From contig NC_084470.1 of NCBI RefSeq assembly GCF_027409185.1, positions 31,615,501 through 31,679,500 on the forward strand: a DNA stretch of 64,000 bases, written 5' to 3'. Positions 22,583 through 36,949 of the stretch are shown here, piece by piece. A program made the translations under genes and the position numbers. The stretch is from Cynocephalus volans. Its lineage: Eukaryota > Chordata > Mammalia > Dermoptera > Cynocephalidae. Within the stretch, counting starts at the first letter, position 1; the number at the start of each line of letters is the position of its first letter. The notes below the pieces were generated by a model. That model ran no database searches. It was not told the origin of the DNA and was given only the letters and a program-made list of their open reading frames with translations.

Positions 22583-24907
22583 ATTTCATATCTGAATTGG
22601 TTCATATTCGGGTATGTTGCAGGTAGTACTAGCTGCCACACCCATGAAGCATGTCAGAAGACAGAAAGAAAGCTTCCCAGAAGGGCAGCTGAGATACCAT
22701 CAAGTGCTGATGTCACTGCCTGGGTCTGCTCGACTCTTTTGACTGGAAATGGTTGACTGTGATTTGGTGAGCATGAACATTCACTCCCAAACAGGATTTC
22801 TTGGTTGGGCAGGTTTGGTGTTAGCTGTTTTCAGTAGTGGGCAAATTAGCTCTGTGGTTAACAGAGTTTTAATCATACCCTAGTGCCTTGCTGCTATTTC
22901 TAGATATTAAAAAAAATCTCAATGATTAAAAAAAGGTTTCTTCCTCCACATCTTCAAAACCCTAATTGGTTCAAGCTTGTATTGGACCCCTTGTCATTGT
23001 GTAGCTACTGTGTTCAGCCATTAGGTCAATCCGGCAGGATTATTTTATACAGCCCAGCACAGACGGTTAACTCACAGTAGGTACTAGAAAAATGTCTGCC
23101 AAGTTATTTGAATGGCTGTTGATGGCAGTTGATATTCCTTGATGACTGTTAGGGAGTTAGTATTGTGGGAAGATAATGGAAACATCAGTGTTTATTTTGT
23201 TGATCTCCACCTTATTCCAGAAGAAACTGACAGAGCTGAGGGTGTGAAGTTGGAGTTTGTGAAATCTACAATCAAAAGTAAGTTCTAAACCAGAATCATG
23301 ATAATACATCAGTGACTTCGAGAGCTACCAATTCTACTAGCTAATTGATGTTGGAGAAAGGCAACACAGTATGATGGGATGAGATCAGGCCCTGGAGTAA
23401 GGTGGATTTGGGTTTGTGTTCCTGAATTCATCACTTACGGGCTATGAGAACCTGAACAAGTTACTGAATTGATCTGAACCTCAACTTCCATCTATGAAAC
23501 ATGTCGTGCTTTGAGGTTTAAAGTAAATACTTTATGTAGAAAATACCTAACAGAGTGACTGGCATTAAAAATGTTATTCCTCTTTCTCTTTTCTTCATCT
23601 TTCAAAAGTTTAAAGGGTTAAACTTTTTGCCTTGCAAATATTTCTTCAGAGAGCAACGGGTAGACTAGACTGCTCCATGTCAACATAATAAAAAGAAGTA
23701 GGCGGCTGATAAATGATAAATCAGTGTTATTCTAAGTTATTGACCACATGGACAATGAAATGACTGGAAACTTCAAACAGTCCTGGTATAAAATGCTTTA
23801 CAAAGTAGAATAGATGTGGTCAGTGGGACTGAGAGCTTTGCCACTAGTGCAGAAGAGCTACAATCCAAAGGGGATCAGAGAGAGCTTCACGTTCTGAATC
23901 AGTCAGCCAGGAAAGACACATTCAGTGTTATTTAGTGACTGTCACTTGCCCAGCAGGATTTTGATGTGTTTATTGATGTGGTTACCTGTATAAATCAGGA
24001 TTTCATAAGGTTTTAGGGCTTGTAAATGAGCTTGTTGTCTACATTCCTGAGTAGGGGACACATGCTTGTGGCACCAAACGAGCTCCTGGGGAAGTAATTA
24101 CTCACCACGTGGTGCAGTGCATGACAATGAGGATGGCCACATTGGCTCTCAAATCACGTGAACCAAGAAAATGCCACGGTCAACTCTGAGTTGAATTGAA
24201 CCTGAAGACCTCAGAGAGGTGAATGAAGAAAGGAAAGCTATACATGACCGCAAATCTTGACCTAACGAGACTGAGTGAACTGGAGACTAGGCTTGCAAAA
24301 CTTGACTGCAACCTTATTGAATAGACTTACTCTTTCACCAAAGAAAGAATGCGTCCATAAGAGGGGAGGATGGTGACACAGTAAAAGGAAGACTACCGAG
24401 GCAAACCCTCGCAGTGCCTGTCCACACACTGTCGGGGAGCCCGTGGGCTCTGGAATTCTGGCTCTATTGACAAGGCTGGCCACGACTAAGGTGGCTGCTG
24501 TGCATTCTCTCCAACTGCTGCCATTACAATTAACTCAGCCCCTCCCTCTGAATCTGTGGTCATGAAGCAACCTTCTGATTGTTAGCTTGATGATGATTGC
24601 CTCCATTGGGATAGAGTGGGGATGGGATAGTCATGGGGTCACAGTGCTCTGCTAAATGTGACATACTCTACGTACACATCCGTTTCATGATCTTTAGTCA
24701 ACCTGCAGCCCAGCCTTGGGTGATCTACTCCCAGGAGGTAGACTGAATCAGGAGGTTCTGTTCATAAAGTAACTAACCAATTAACAACTAACTGCCTAAC
24801 TGTCATCCTGTGAGGCTTCTTATGAGGTTGCAGCCTATATTCACAGGTAAACGAACACCACTTGCTCACCTTTTCTGCATTTCTACCTGTGCTGCATCAC
24901 TGTACTG
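22583..24907. other. Mostly unassigned sequence
   Basis: Only the MIR at 23365-23585 is recognised. Confidence 0.4.
23365..23585 (+). mobile_element. MIR SINE, sense
   Basis: gccctggagtaaggtggatt, ctgaacaagttactgaattg, gatctgaacctcaacttcca and agagtgactggcattaaaa give a near-complete MIR. Confidence 0.75.
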
Positions 24908-25130
24908 ATCAAGAGTTGGCAAACATTTTCCCGTAAATGTCCAAATGGTAAATACGTGAGCTTTGTGGGCCTTCAATCTCTATTGCAACTACTCAACTCT
25001 GCTGTTGTAGTGGGAAAGCAGCCGCAGATGATGCGTAAGTGAATGGGTGTCACTGTGTGCCAGTGAAACTTTATGCATCCTGGGATACAGAGGCTAAGAA
25101 TGAATTTAACGAACCAGCCAAACAGGTTCC
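24908..25130. mobile_element. hAT-Charlie MITE, MER58-like
   Basis: caagagttggcaaacatttt, tattgcaactactcaactct, gctgttgtagtgggaaagca, agtgaatgggtgtcactgtg. Family name from memory. Confidence 0.65.
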
Positions 25131-25349
25131 CCCCAAAATTGTTTTTGAAATAATGCATTATTGCAAAGAAAGCAGTAAAGTGATCACCATGGGGAAACAA
25201 TCAGAAATTTAGCTGCAATCTTTAATTTAAGAAAAATTAAGTGCCATTTTGTTTTGGATTGTATTTGGCAGTGATGAAGGGAGGTGAACACCACTATAAA
25301 TCTCTTTGGGGATTAGGGCCTCTAAAGGTCTTAACCTGGCCCTGACTTT

Positions 25350-25365
25350 GGAATACCCATCTTCT
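25350..25365. repeat. Target-site duplication, left copy, H3-3A retrocopy
   Basis: The 16-bp sequence ggaatacccatcttct is repeated exactly at 26449-26464 on the other side of the retrocopy. This is the hallmark of L1 endonuclease-primed insertion. Confidence 0.95.
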
Positions 25366-26448
<1,083 letters not shown>

Positions 26449-26464
26449 GGAATACCCATCTTCT
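26449..26464. repeat. Target-site duplication, right copy, H3-3A retrocopy
   Basis: Exact partner of 25350-25365. It adjoins the 5' end of the retrocopied mRNA and so fixes the upstream limit of the insertion at 26448. Confidence 0.95.
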
Positions 26465-26529
26465 GTTGGCAGCATCATTCATTTTGGGATCCCAGAGCAC
26501 TTTATTGCTGCTCCACTGTAGGCTCTCCC

Positions 26530-26810
26530 ATCACCTGCCTCCCTTCCACACCAATGAGACCTCACAGTTTCTATCCTTCATTACAGTTATTTTTATATTT
26601 GTCTTATTTTAATGGATACATTCCAGGAACTCCACATTTCTCAATCTTTCTCATATTCAGTTTCCTCATATATAAACTTGGACCAGAATATATACCTTCC
26701 AGCCCTTGAGGGCATGGCCTGTGTACCCCACCCCACCCCACCATGATACCAAGCATAGAGTCTTGTGCATAGTCACTGCTAAACAAAGTCTGAATGCATG
26801 GATGGATGAA
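26530..26810 (+). mobile_element. Possible L2 3' fragment
   Basis: cagcccttgagggcatggcc and gcatagtcactgctaaacaa, then gaatgcatggatggatg, look like a diverged L2 end. It lies just downstream of the H3-3A retrocopy insertion site. Confidence 0.4.
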
Positions 26811-27384
26811 TTTGATTTAAGGTCTCTGGTCTCTTTAGCTTTGAACTTTGGCTTTTCTCTTTCTTTGGGTGAATAGTCCTCTGTCTTTTCTCTTTTGGTC
26901 CTAGAGTTATCAGTTTGTGAACTAGGCTTTCTCTGCCCCAGACTTTGTTGGGTCCCTGCCTATCCGTCTCTGAAACCTAAAGAGAATTTGGGAATTCTCC
27001 CAAAGCCCCGGGGTTATCTGAATGTATGATATAAGAAGAGCCTGCCTGGGATTCCCCTTCCTTGGAGTATTCTTTCAAGTAGAATATATTGCTAGAAAGA
27101 TAATTTACAGAAAATGTACTTTAAAAAGGAAGAGAGGAGAAATGTTATTTCCAAAAGAGGAGTGATACTTATACTGGCAAAATGTGCAACTTTCAATTTG
27201 AATTTTAACCCTATGTGAAGTTGTGAGCATTATAGTAATAGAACAATATAGGCCTATATTTATGTATTTGTATGTAGTTGTGCATATGTATGTAAACAAA
27301 ATGGACTTCCTTACCAACTGGGGGTACATACCAGGTCAAATATTCTGCATTTTTACAAATAATCATTCAAGTTCTCATCTGTCC

Positions 27385-27465
27385 AGATGTGTGAGTGTGT
27401 GTATATATGTATGTGCATGTCTATGTGTTTATGTATATATACACACATACATGTACAAGTATATG
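27385..27465. repeat. TG/TA-rich simple sequence
   Basis: Irregular gtgtgtgtatatatgtatgt type tract ending at MITE copy 2. Confidence 0.75.
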
Positions 27466-27467
27466 TA

Positions 27468-27549
27468 TGAGGGTACTTCAAGAAGTTCGTGGAAATATTA
27501 GTATTATCTTTTAATTCTATTTTTTCACAAGACTGTTGAAGTACCCTTG
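27468..27549. mobile_element. Mariner-like MITE (copy 2)
   Basis: tgagggtacttcaagaagtt on the left and the complement ending gaagtacccttg on the right, with TA dinucleotides at 27466-27467 and 27550-27551 as the expected mariner target duplication. The inner part (agtattatcttttaattc) matches copies 3 and 4. Confidence 0.78.
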
Positions 27550-27579
27550 TATACGTATATATGTGTACCTATCTATGTA

Positions 27580-27625
27580 TGGAGAGAGAGGGAGGAAAGA
27601 GGAAGAAAAAGAGAGAGAGAGATTG
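27580..27625. repeat. GA-rich purine tract
   Basis: ggagagagagggaggaaaga followed by (AG)n on one strand. Confidence 0.8.
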
Positions 27626-27634
27626 AAAGGGGAT

Positions 27635-27962
27635 TTATTTTAAGGAATTGGTTCATGTGATAGTGAGAACTGAAAAATCAAGAGGGCAGGCTGGCATTCT
27701 GGAAACTCAAGCAGGATTTCTGTTACAGCTGAGGCAGAATTCTTTCTTCTCTGGGAAACCCTAAATTTTTGCTCTTAAGTCCTTCAACTAATTGGATGAG
27801 GTCCACACATTTTATTAAGGGCAATCTCTTTTACTTAAAATCAACCAATGGTAAATGTTAATCACATTTACAAAATATCTTCATAACAATATCTACACGT
27901 GTTTGACCCAACAACTAGGCATCACAGTTGAGCCAAGTTGATGCATAAAATTGGTCATCACA
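27635..27962. mobile_element. Old LTR- or L1-related repeat
   Basis: tattttaaggaattggttca, aattggatgaggtccacaca, tgatgcataaaattggtcat. I recognise the consensus-like phrases as a common mammalian repeat but cannot name it. Confidence 0.5.
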
Positions 27963-28806
27963 CCAGATTAGGAAAAAATTTAGCAATTTCTTCTTCAGGC
28001 CTACTGTACCCCCAACTTGTTGAGACTTCTTGGGACTTACACATTTGAAAAAGTTCATTTTGCTTCCCAACTGCACCTTGGAGAGCACTGAAGAGGACCA
28101 TCCCTCTTTTATCAGTCCCCCTCTTAAGCAGTTGTTATTTCTGTTGCAGCTATGTGGTTAGCTAGTCGAAAACTTCTCACTCACTAACTCCCCACTGCAG
28201 TGCAGTGGTCGAGCTGCTGTAGTGGTTGCATGGCTGTCCCATACCTGCATATTAGGGTTACAGCTCTTTTAGTTCACTCTCATATACTGGACAATTGCCC
28301 CAAGGCATCACTTCTCTGCCGAAGGAATCTGCAGCTCTGGACAGATGCTTCATGAAACCCTATGAGCCACCTGATCTAGGCATTATGTCAGCCCTCAGTA
28401 AGCATCTTCTTTCTACCAGCTTTTTTTTTTTTTTTTTTTTAAGACCTGAGTTGTTACTAAGCTAAACATTTGTGGAGGTTCTTAGAATATCCATCCTTCA
28501 AAGGGAAGGGGCTGTTTTCTTTCAATAAGCTTCTTGCTCTTTAAGCCGGTGTACCGCCCTCCTTTCCAGTTCTGAGCTCAGTGTTCCATGTCTTATTGGG
28601 GAGGCAGCTATAAAAGAATCTGTTATACCAGGGCAAAGGGGTGACTCCAAAACTTATGTTTGAATAACTAACAAATAACCACTTTTATATTTAGGGAAGA
28701 ATCGAAGAACTGCTTCCAGCCAATTTCTGGGTCCAAAGCTTGGCTGGTAGCTTCCCCTGCAAAGGTTTAAATTTCATCTCAACAGGAACTTCACTTCATG
28801 CAGACC

Positions 28807-28829
28807 GTGTGTGTGTGTGTGTGTGTGTG
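28807..28829. repeat. (GT)n microsatellite
   Basis: Eleven to twelve GT units. Confidence 0.95.
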
Positions 28830-29529
28830 AAGTATTATTGATCTATTTTTGCATTATATACTCTCCAACAGCATAGATCCTGATTTATCTTAGAATGGTA
28901 AGCCTAGTAGGAAGGGTCAATGTTTTGATGGCATATCATTATGAAACTACTCCAAGTCTCAACGTGGAACTGTGTATATAAATAATGTATACAAGAATTT
29001 CTTGCTTCTAAATGGCCCCAACAAAATCTATAAATTTGATTCACCTCATTTAATGGAGTCTCTTAAGGTTGTTCTTTGTGTGACATTATTTTGAAATTTC
29101 TAAAATTCTTGTGCCTCATGAAAGAGCCATGACATTTCTAGCTTAGGTGGTTTGTCCTGTTGTCCTTGGCTAAATTTTCTTTGTAGCCTAGTTAAAACCT
29201 GGACACCTGGGAGCTTAAATTATCCCTGTAGGATATTAGTATATTAGCTACCTATAAAAATGAAATTTATATGAGGCATCTGTTTACAATGAGCATCTCA
29301 TAAAACTATGGCAGAGAATTCAAAGGAAGAGGCTTTCAAATGAAGGTTTCATAGCCAAGAGCAAAAGGCTTTTGAGAATGGTGTCTAGATAACTAATTTC
29401 CATTTTATATATTAAAAAGAATTTTTAATACATAAAGGATTTCATTTTCCCCCCAAATGACTGTCTAGAATATACAAAAGATTTCAAGAATACTTCTGTG
29501 TTCATATTAGGTGTTTCAGTGTTGTTTAT

Positions 29530-29549
29530 AAAGCAATTGCAATTGCTTT
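29530..29549. repeat. 20-bp perfect palindrome
   Basis: aaagcaattgcaattgcttt reads the same on both strands. No element recognised around it. Confidence 0.9.
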
Positions 29550-31044
29550 CTGATAGTGAGCGATTACATCAAATCAGTGAGTAGAAGTAGAGAAAGGACC
29601 TAAAGTTGCATGATTTTATGAGGGCAGAGTCCAACCTCATAAAAGGTGTATTAAAAGTCATTTGGAAAGGCTACAGTAATAATTAGGTTGCTGGTTTAGT
29701 CCACTCTATTTCTAGTAGTTTTGGGTTGCAAATGCATGGCAAGGAGCTGTGCCTAACTTAATCCGAAAAGGAAAAAAGAGGAGAGGGGAATTGATTTTTA
29801 AGATGTGCGATAACTCACAGATATAAAGGAAGAACTAAAGAACTGAACCTTGGAATGGGCAGGAACCAGGGCAATTTAGAGATTATACTCAAAATATGTA
29901 ACAACAGGCTCAGCCCAGATACAGACCAAGTAGAACAGATCCCTGTGTGAACAACTGGTACAGTCATTGCAGAGCATGCTCATTGAAGATGAGCCCTGCA
30001 TCTGGGAAGGAGGACCAAGTAGACTGTCTCTAAGGTAATTCTCATGGCAAGGAGACAATAACTCTCTTCCCGCCTGGTGCCACTTCATTCAAGAGGAAGA
30101 GTTGATCAGTCCAGCTTGGGTTTTTTGCCTTTGGCTCGACAAAGGGAGAGCTCAGCAACTGGATCTACATTCCACCAAGCCTACAGGATTGATAGTGGAT
30201 TGATAGTTCCAAGGGAAAATCAAGGTGCTACTACCAGAAAATGGAGATTGGACATTAGGTAGACAAAACAAACATCCACTGAGTACTCTATAAACTTCAG
30301 TAATTGCAATGGAATTCATGTGGTCCTTCCCATTCAGGTGAGTCACCTACTGTCACTTGTATAGAACTCTTCATTCAATCACATTCTTTTTTCTCTTGGT
30401 CTAGCCCTTCTTCTAGTCTTTCTTTCTCCTCTTCTCCTTTTCATAGCATTTCAACTGGGGTGTGAATTATATAGATTTGAAGAGTGTAGAAAGTCTTAAG
30501 ATAAGTAGGTAAGCATCACTATGACATTGTTTTTCTGAGAAAATGTGTTTTGTTGTATCAAGAAGAGAATGAGACATTTCAGGGAGACCAAGTGTCTCTT
30601 GCTTATAGGTATGATGTTTCCAAAATGGTTAAAGGAGAACATGGTAACTCTCTTTGCAAATTTTCTTGAAATAGTGTGGCTTTCTGGAATGCAGTAAAGA
30701 GGGGAATACCAAATCCAGGAAAGACTTTTCTTTCTAGTTGAGCTCTCCCATTCATTTCAGGCATTGGTCAGCCTCATCACTTACATTCACAGGCACTTAT
30801 ATGTTGGGAAGTGTAAGTACATAAATATTTTTTGACAGCCAACATTACTAAATGTAAAAATGGATTCATAGGGCATATAGATAATACTGGCTGCCAAGTG
30901 ACACACCTTCTTACAGGGGTTTGACACACATGATATCAACACTGAATCATGCTGTAATTTTTTCCATATCAAACACCTTCATCTGACTCCACTTTCCATA
31001 GCAGTTACCATTCAATTTCTTTTTCCCCCTTTTCAGCAAAACTT

Positions 31045-32460
31045 TTTGAAAAAAGCATTTATTTTCACTTTCTCAAAATTTTCTCTTAAACTTGGCACTC
31101 CACCAAAGCTGCTTTTGTCAAGTTAGCAATGATCTTTATGTTGCCAAGTCACTTCTCAGTCCTCATCTTACACGACCTACTGACAGCATTTGTAATCACT
31201 GATCATATTCCTGTTTTTTTAGATACACTTTCTTGACTAGGCTTCCAGCTGTGTTCCGTGGGTTTTTCTCTTACTTTGCTGGTCACTGGTCTGTTCTCCT
31301 GGTCCTTGGTCCTCTTCTCTCTCTAGCTTCACTCACTTGCCTGCTGATTTCACTGTTTCATGGCTTTAGAACTTTCTAAATGTTCATGACTCCTGAATTG
31401 AAATATGCAACTCAGACCTCTTCTCTGAGCTCTAGAATAAATCCATTGTCCACTGGACATCTTAACTTCAATGTTTAGTAGCCATCCAAAATTTTTATGC
31501 CTAAACTGAATTCCTGATCTCTTGGCCTTGAAACTTGCTCAACCTGTAGTCTTCCCCATCTCAGCTGATGGCAGTTCTATTCTTCCAGTTGCCTAGCATA
31601 AGAATCTAGAAGTTTTCATTGACTACTCTCTGTCTCTCACACTTAATATTCAGTTCTGTGAGTTTTACCTTCAACTTAGATCCACATTTTCACAACTTCT
31701 CGCCATTCCACTGTTATCGCTTGCTTTATTTCTCCCCCCATTCTCTCTCTTAGCGGGTTGTCCTATTATTATCCTGTGTCTTCACAGTTGAGAAATCGCA
31801 TTACAGCAGCCAATGGATCCTTTCAAAAGCATTAATTGTATCATGTCACTGCCTTGCTTAAAACCCTGCAAAGTCTCCACTTCCTTCAGAGTAAAAGTCA
31901 AAGTCCTCACAATGGCCAATAAGGCCATATGTGATCTAGTTCTTATTGCCCCTCTTTTATTTCCCCTACCAGTTTCTCCATTGCTTACTTCCTTCCATCC
32001 ACACTGAATCTCTTGTTCTTAGGGCCTTTGCTTAGCTGTTCCTGATGCCTGCAATACGCTCTCCTTCCCATTACCACTTGGCTGACATGTTGACCTTCTC
32101 CAAGCTTTTGCTCAGACCTCACCTTTTCAATGAGCCCTACCCTGATCATCGCATTTAACACTGCAGCATGCTCTTCCTTCCCTTCACACCACAAAACCTC
32201 CTGCCAAACTTCCAAACCCCTTACTACTTCTTTCTCCTATAGCATTTGTAACCTTTTAGCATGCCAAATTAATTATTTATTATATGTATCAGTTATTATC
32301 TATCTTCTCCCACCACAAGTAAAATCTCCAATGGGCAGAGATTTCTATCTCTTTTGTTCACTGATATATTCCCAAGTGCCTAGAACAGTGCCCGAGACCG
32401 TAACTATTCAAAAAAAAATATTTAGTTATGTGAATAAAACAATACATTGAATAAATGATC
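31045..32460 (+). mobile_element. Long LINE2 (L2) fragment, sense
   Basis: One of the longest L2 pieces here. It runs through tcttagggcctttgcttagc, ttttgctcagacctcacctt, tatattcccaagtgcctaga and tgaataaatgatc at the end, the typical L2 3' progression (about 1.4 kb). Frames are broken throughout; the ORFs of 60-100 residues inside it are chance. Confidence 0.8.
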
Positions 32461-32504
32461 TCACCTAAAACGCAAAGAAATTTCAGTGGATATGAATTGC
32501 TGCC

Positions 32505-32600
32505 TTCCTTTTACAGAAGAGGAGACTGAGGCTCAGAGAGGTTAAGAATCAAGAGAGTTCACAGAGCTAGTAAGTGTGGAACTGGGATTCTAAGCAGGTT
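32505..32600 (-). mobile_element. MIR SINE, antisense
   Basis: gaagaggagactgaggctca, gagaggttaag and gagctagtaagtgtggaact are well preserved. Confidence 0.75.
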
Positions 32601-32819
32601 TATTCATCTCTCAAGTCTTTGCTTTTATTCAAGCTTATTGTGGGTGTGTGTGACTTCTACCTTTTTATTCTTTATAACTCACAAAGATTTTCTTTTACTC
32701 ATTAGTTTTTAGTTATAGTTTTTCCCATGGATGGGTTAAAGGGTAATAGACAGGGGTGAAGATAACCAACATTCAGTTTTGTATCTTTTATGAAATTTAA
32801 TTATAACATCCCAGTTAAT

Positions 32820-32970
32820 TCCCCCAAATGACTCTTTAAATTATGGATTTATCCCTATTTGCAGATGAGGGACCTGAAGTTCAAAGAACTTAAAAAAATT
32901 AAGGGACTTCTATAGTGCCACTCTATTAATGGCATAGCATTTTGAGTTCAGGATTTTGATTCCAGCACTC
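32820..32970 (-). mobile_element. MIR SINE, antisense, diverged
   Basis: tttgcagatgagggacctga, then agttcaaagaacttaa. Confidence 0.6.
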
Positions 32971-34469
32971 CATAATTGGTCATTCCAGCCTTCTAAACCT
33001 GTGAAATCTAACTGTGGGACACAATATCTCAATTGCGAGGAATGAGAAATGTTTCAAGGAATGAGAAAATGTAGTCTTCTTCCTGAGACTTCCGCCATTG
33101 AGCCAAAGAGAAAACAGGGAAAACGCAAGCGCTGGCTGGAGAGTGACCATATCTTTGATAAAAACAAAAGCAAGAATTGTTGGAATGTGTTGTCTGAAGA
33201 TGAAAATTCAATGTTACAGGCAAGGAAGGCCAGAGTGACTAATTTTTGTTGCAGTCACTGAACTGTGGCAAAGTTTTCTGCAGGAAAAAAGGAAACATGA
33301 ATTTTGGAGGTTTTATCCCTTTCAACTCTTTCTAATGACAAGACATTAATGGGGGTGGGAAAGAGAAGATCAGATGTCATTAAGACCTCAAGTAGTAAAG
33401 TGGGTGACTGTGAATTTGCTTCACATTAACATTGTAGCTTCCTTGCTCTCTCTCTGTCTCTCTGTCTCGCTCTCTCTCTGGGATTCTCAATTGTAGGTGA
33501 CATTGTGGTAGCCACTTTGCAAATCTTCACCTGCTCTGTTATCTCTGAATTTATGTTGCACTTTTTGGTATCAGCCTCAGAAATCTTCTCTTTCTCTTTC
33601 TTGCCTTTGCACCTCTTTGCTCACTCACTTCCTGACAAAATAAAACTAATTTTCATTCTGAAACTGTATTTAACCCTCTTCACTATTGCCAGTAATTCAA
33701 AACCAATAATTCCCCACACTGCTTACATTCAAGGAAGTTTATTAAATTTCCAGGTTCCTATAATGATTTTCTTTGAGAAATCTAAAAGAAACCTTCTCAC
33801 CATGTTTCTGCATGTGGAACTGGTACTTCACAGCATCTTTTATGGCATCTTCCACCATCTTTGCAAACTACTAATCTCTCCATAGATCTATGGCAATCAC
33901 AACTCAGTGTATTTCCTGGCAGTGACCTCAATAACCAAAAACTCCCTGCATTGTGGAGGCCCAGGGAAACTTAAAAAATAGCCACTTTGCTGAATGGAAA
34001 AGATTTAAGTTTTGGATGAAATTGGGCCAAAAGTTATATTTAAAAATTTACCCTATCTTTAAATTGTTACCATTGCAGTTGTGGTAGTATCCAGCTGAAT
34101 GAGATTTCAGTTATATGGGGAGGGCTCCACCTTGTCATGGACATTCAGTTCTGCTGAATAGACTAGCTATTAGCATGCTACCTGAGCCAGTGAAGTATTG
34201 CTTCACATTTTATATTAACACTGGTTTTGAATTAGCTGGACGTATTTTGAGCTTTTAAGAATTTATCTATGTAGAACTGGAAAACCACAAATTCAAAAGT
34301 ACACAAAAAATTCTAAAATTAATAATAAATCCAAACTTGAAATACGTGTAGAATTCCAATACTTTGTGGAGTAAAATCTCATTTAGAACAAAAATAGGTG
34401 GGGGGATGATAATTAAGATAAATATTAATTGCATCATGCTCTATAATTTTTAAATTATTTTGCATGATT
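32971..34469. other. Unassigned sequence
   Basis: A 70-codon ORF at 33049-33261 is Lys/Arg-rich (EPKRKQGKRKRW) but matches no family I know. A 126-codon hydrophobic ORF at 33505-33885 lies in T-rich sequence and is probably chance. Confidence 0.35.
33448..33480. repeat. CT-rich simple repeat
   Basis: (TCTC/TGTC)n, about 33 bp. Confidence 0.8.
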
Positions 34470-34665
34470 ATTTTACTTGGTTTTTACAATATCCTTGGGA
34501 AGTAACTTTGACACATTTTATCAGTTTCTTCATTTTACCAGTGAATAAATTAAGACTAAGTGAGGTAAATGGCAAACCTAAGGTCACACAACTGTAAGTA
34601 GTAAAGATGGACACAAATATAGATGTTTTTGACTCAAAATTCAATGTTCTTACTACTACATATAA
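34470..34665 (-). mobile_element. MIR SINE, antisense
   Basis: cattttaccagtgaataaat, gaggtaaatggcaaacctaa, aggtcacacaactgtaagta. Confidence 0.7.
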
Positions 34666-35214
34666 TTGGTATTTTATGAACCAAAATAAAACTGGGCTTT
34701 AAATAAATGACAATGATACCTTATAAGAAGTTTTAATAAAAATTATATTAAATATTATTACTACAAAGCCAGAAAATCAAAACATGACTATTAGTCTTTT
34801 GAAAAGACTGATTTCAAAAGAGACTTGAACAATTTTTTTTTATAAATTAAGCACTAAAGTGTACGAAACAATAAAGGATGGCCATAGCCTTTTTTCTACA
34901 GATAGGAGAGAAGATGCAATCATGTTCCTTTGGCCTTTGGAGGAGGGAGAGAAAGAAATTGCATTTTCTCCATGGCTAGCAAAACTGCTGAAAACGGATG
35001 AGTCGCCAATTTTGATAAGATCCATGACTGGTATCATAATTTGCAGTGATTCATCTATGATTTTTTTTTCTCATTCCAAAATAAGGTCTAACACAAAACC
35101 AAAGCTTTAAGAAAAAGATAACAACTGGCATTTTTATCTCTTTTGTGTGTTCGTATGTGTGCGAAATAGAACTTATGATAGATTTAGAATGCACTTGATT
35201 CTGGCACAGTAAGC

Positions 35215-35370
35215 GATCTTCAAGATCATCTGCTCCACCCCCTCACGGCCCCTCCCCTGAATTTTAGGCTTGAAGAAAATGAGGCCTCAGAGAGGGTCCT
35301 TCAATTTACCTTCACATGGTAAAATCTAGGACTGAAATCCAATGCCTGTTCTGCTACGTTAATTGTTCTT
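35215..35370 (-). mobile_element. MIR SINE, antisense
   Basis: aatgaggcctcagagagggt, then aaaatctaggactgaaatcc. Confidence 0.6.
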
Positions 35371-36949
35371 AGGATACAATATTCCTTCTTCATGGCTTAT
35401 TTTAAGAAACAATGAAAAGTTAAGAGCTGTTTCCCTCCACCCTCCATCATATGCTCTTTCCCGTGGCTTACTAAGCATTATTAGTTATCCTTTCTCACTC
35501 TAACTTGTATGTAGTGTGACATTATAGCTCATAGATAAATGTATGGATCTCAGTTACTATAAATTGTTCCATATCATGATGCTTTATTCTTTCTTCTCTT
35601 GTGCCCACATTTCTTAGTAAAACTAAAACTTGGATCCTCACATGAACCTACAATCCCCAGGCATTTAACTCTATGGCACATAAGTCTGTAAGATATATTT
35701 TAAAGGGTTCCCTCTTTATTAAATTTGTAGTTAAAAATAAGTTCTGAATCCTTGAGATTTTTAAAAAAGGAATTCTGAAGATTGGAAGGAGAAAAACATT
35801 TGTGCTATGTTTTTTCTTGCTACCTTTTGGACACCGTTTAGCCAAAGATCTACAGGAATCATTCTGACCACTGATAATTATTGCCATAGCAAAATTTCTC
35901 AAATGAACTCTGTGGGGATTTTTAAGTTACCCAGTTCAATTGCATTTCTGAGAAGGATGTAATCTGTTTTCATCACGTTTGGGGATATCATTTTAGATGG
36001 AGTCAAATCTCAGGAGATGCTTCAGAATTACAAACACTTTGGATTTGTGTGTGCACATGGCAATTCTTTGCTCACTGCCCCCCACTTCTGCTCATCATAA
36101 TAAGAAAGGATAAAAGCAAATGAGAAAATGAACAGTGAAAAGGATATCTTTGTCTTCTTTTTCCCTTCTCATTTGGTTTGTAACTTTTTAGTATGAGAAA
36201 GTAATCAGACACCATGCCGTTCTAGACATTGCATTCATCACCAAGAACACTTTGGATCTCCAAAGGCCAACCATGGCAATAATACATAGTAATAATTACT
36301 TCTATGAACTTTGCAATAGAGTAAATTCCCAGCTCCAAATATCTTTTGGTTAAAGTTGTAAATATACGTTTGGAACTATTAATTTTATCTTGATTGGCTC
36401 ACTCAAGGTTTTAAAATCTTTCTCTTCTGGCTCATGTGGAAAGGATTAGAGAACTCTTATCAATGCTTATTCACAACTACACAGGTGGCAGTAAATTATT
36501 ATAAGAAATTGAACTGTAAATTAATATTTACTGCTCAACATCTCTTCGTTTTTGAATCTCAGTGTTACCTTGACAAGCATGTCTTTTCTTTTTGTGAGAG
36601 GCTGGCAAGGTGTTGAAATATAAAAGCAGAGAAAATAGGGATTGGTCAGTGGGATGCTTCTTTAGGCCAAAGAACATAAGAGAAATTTGCAAGAATAAAA
36701 TATAGGCTGATAAATGAAACCTAAGAGGTTTATGATGACCTGTTCACAATCATAATCTTCAGCCAGTCATGGCTACAGTCAGCACTTCTAGAAATATGTA
36801 TTTCTAAAATAATAACATGAAAATTAAATAATTTGCATTGCTATGCTCAGGGTGGGAGGCAGCATTGTGTAACATATTATGGACCTCCTTGCCTCCCCAG
36901 GATTGGGACAAAAGTTTAGACCTCAATCTCGAATGACAGAAGCAGCAAT
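35371..36949. other. Unassigned AT-rich sequence
   Basis: No recognised repeats or genes. Confidence 0.4.

Larger units (their letters stand above)
27963..31044. other. Unassigned sequence
   Basis: A T-run (28421-28440), (GT)n and a 20-bp palindrome are the only marks. Some of 27963-28800 may be old ERV or LTR-flank sequence, which I cannot confirm. Confidence 0.35.

Noticed and set aside
33049-33261. Lys/Arg-rich 70-codon ORF as a nuclear protein fragment
   Set aside because: The basic patch is suggestive but there is no family match I can name and no flanking exon signals.
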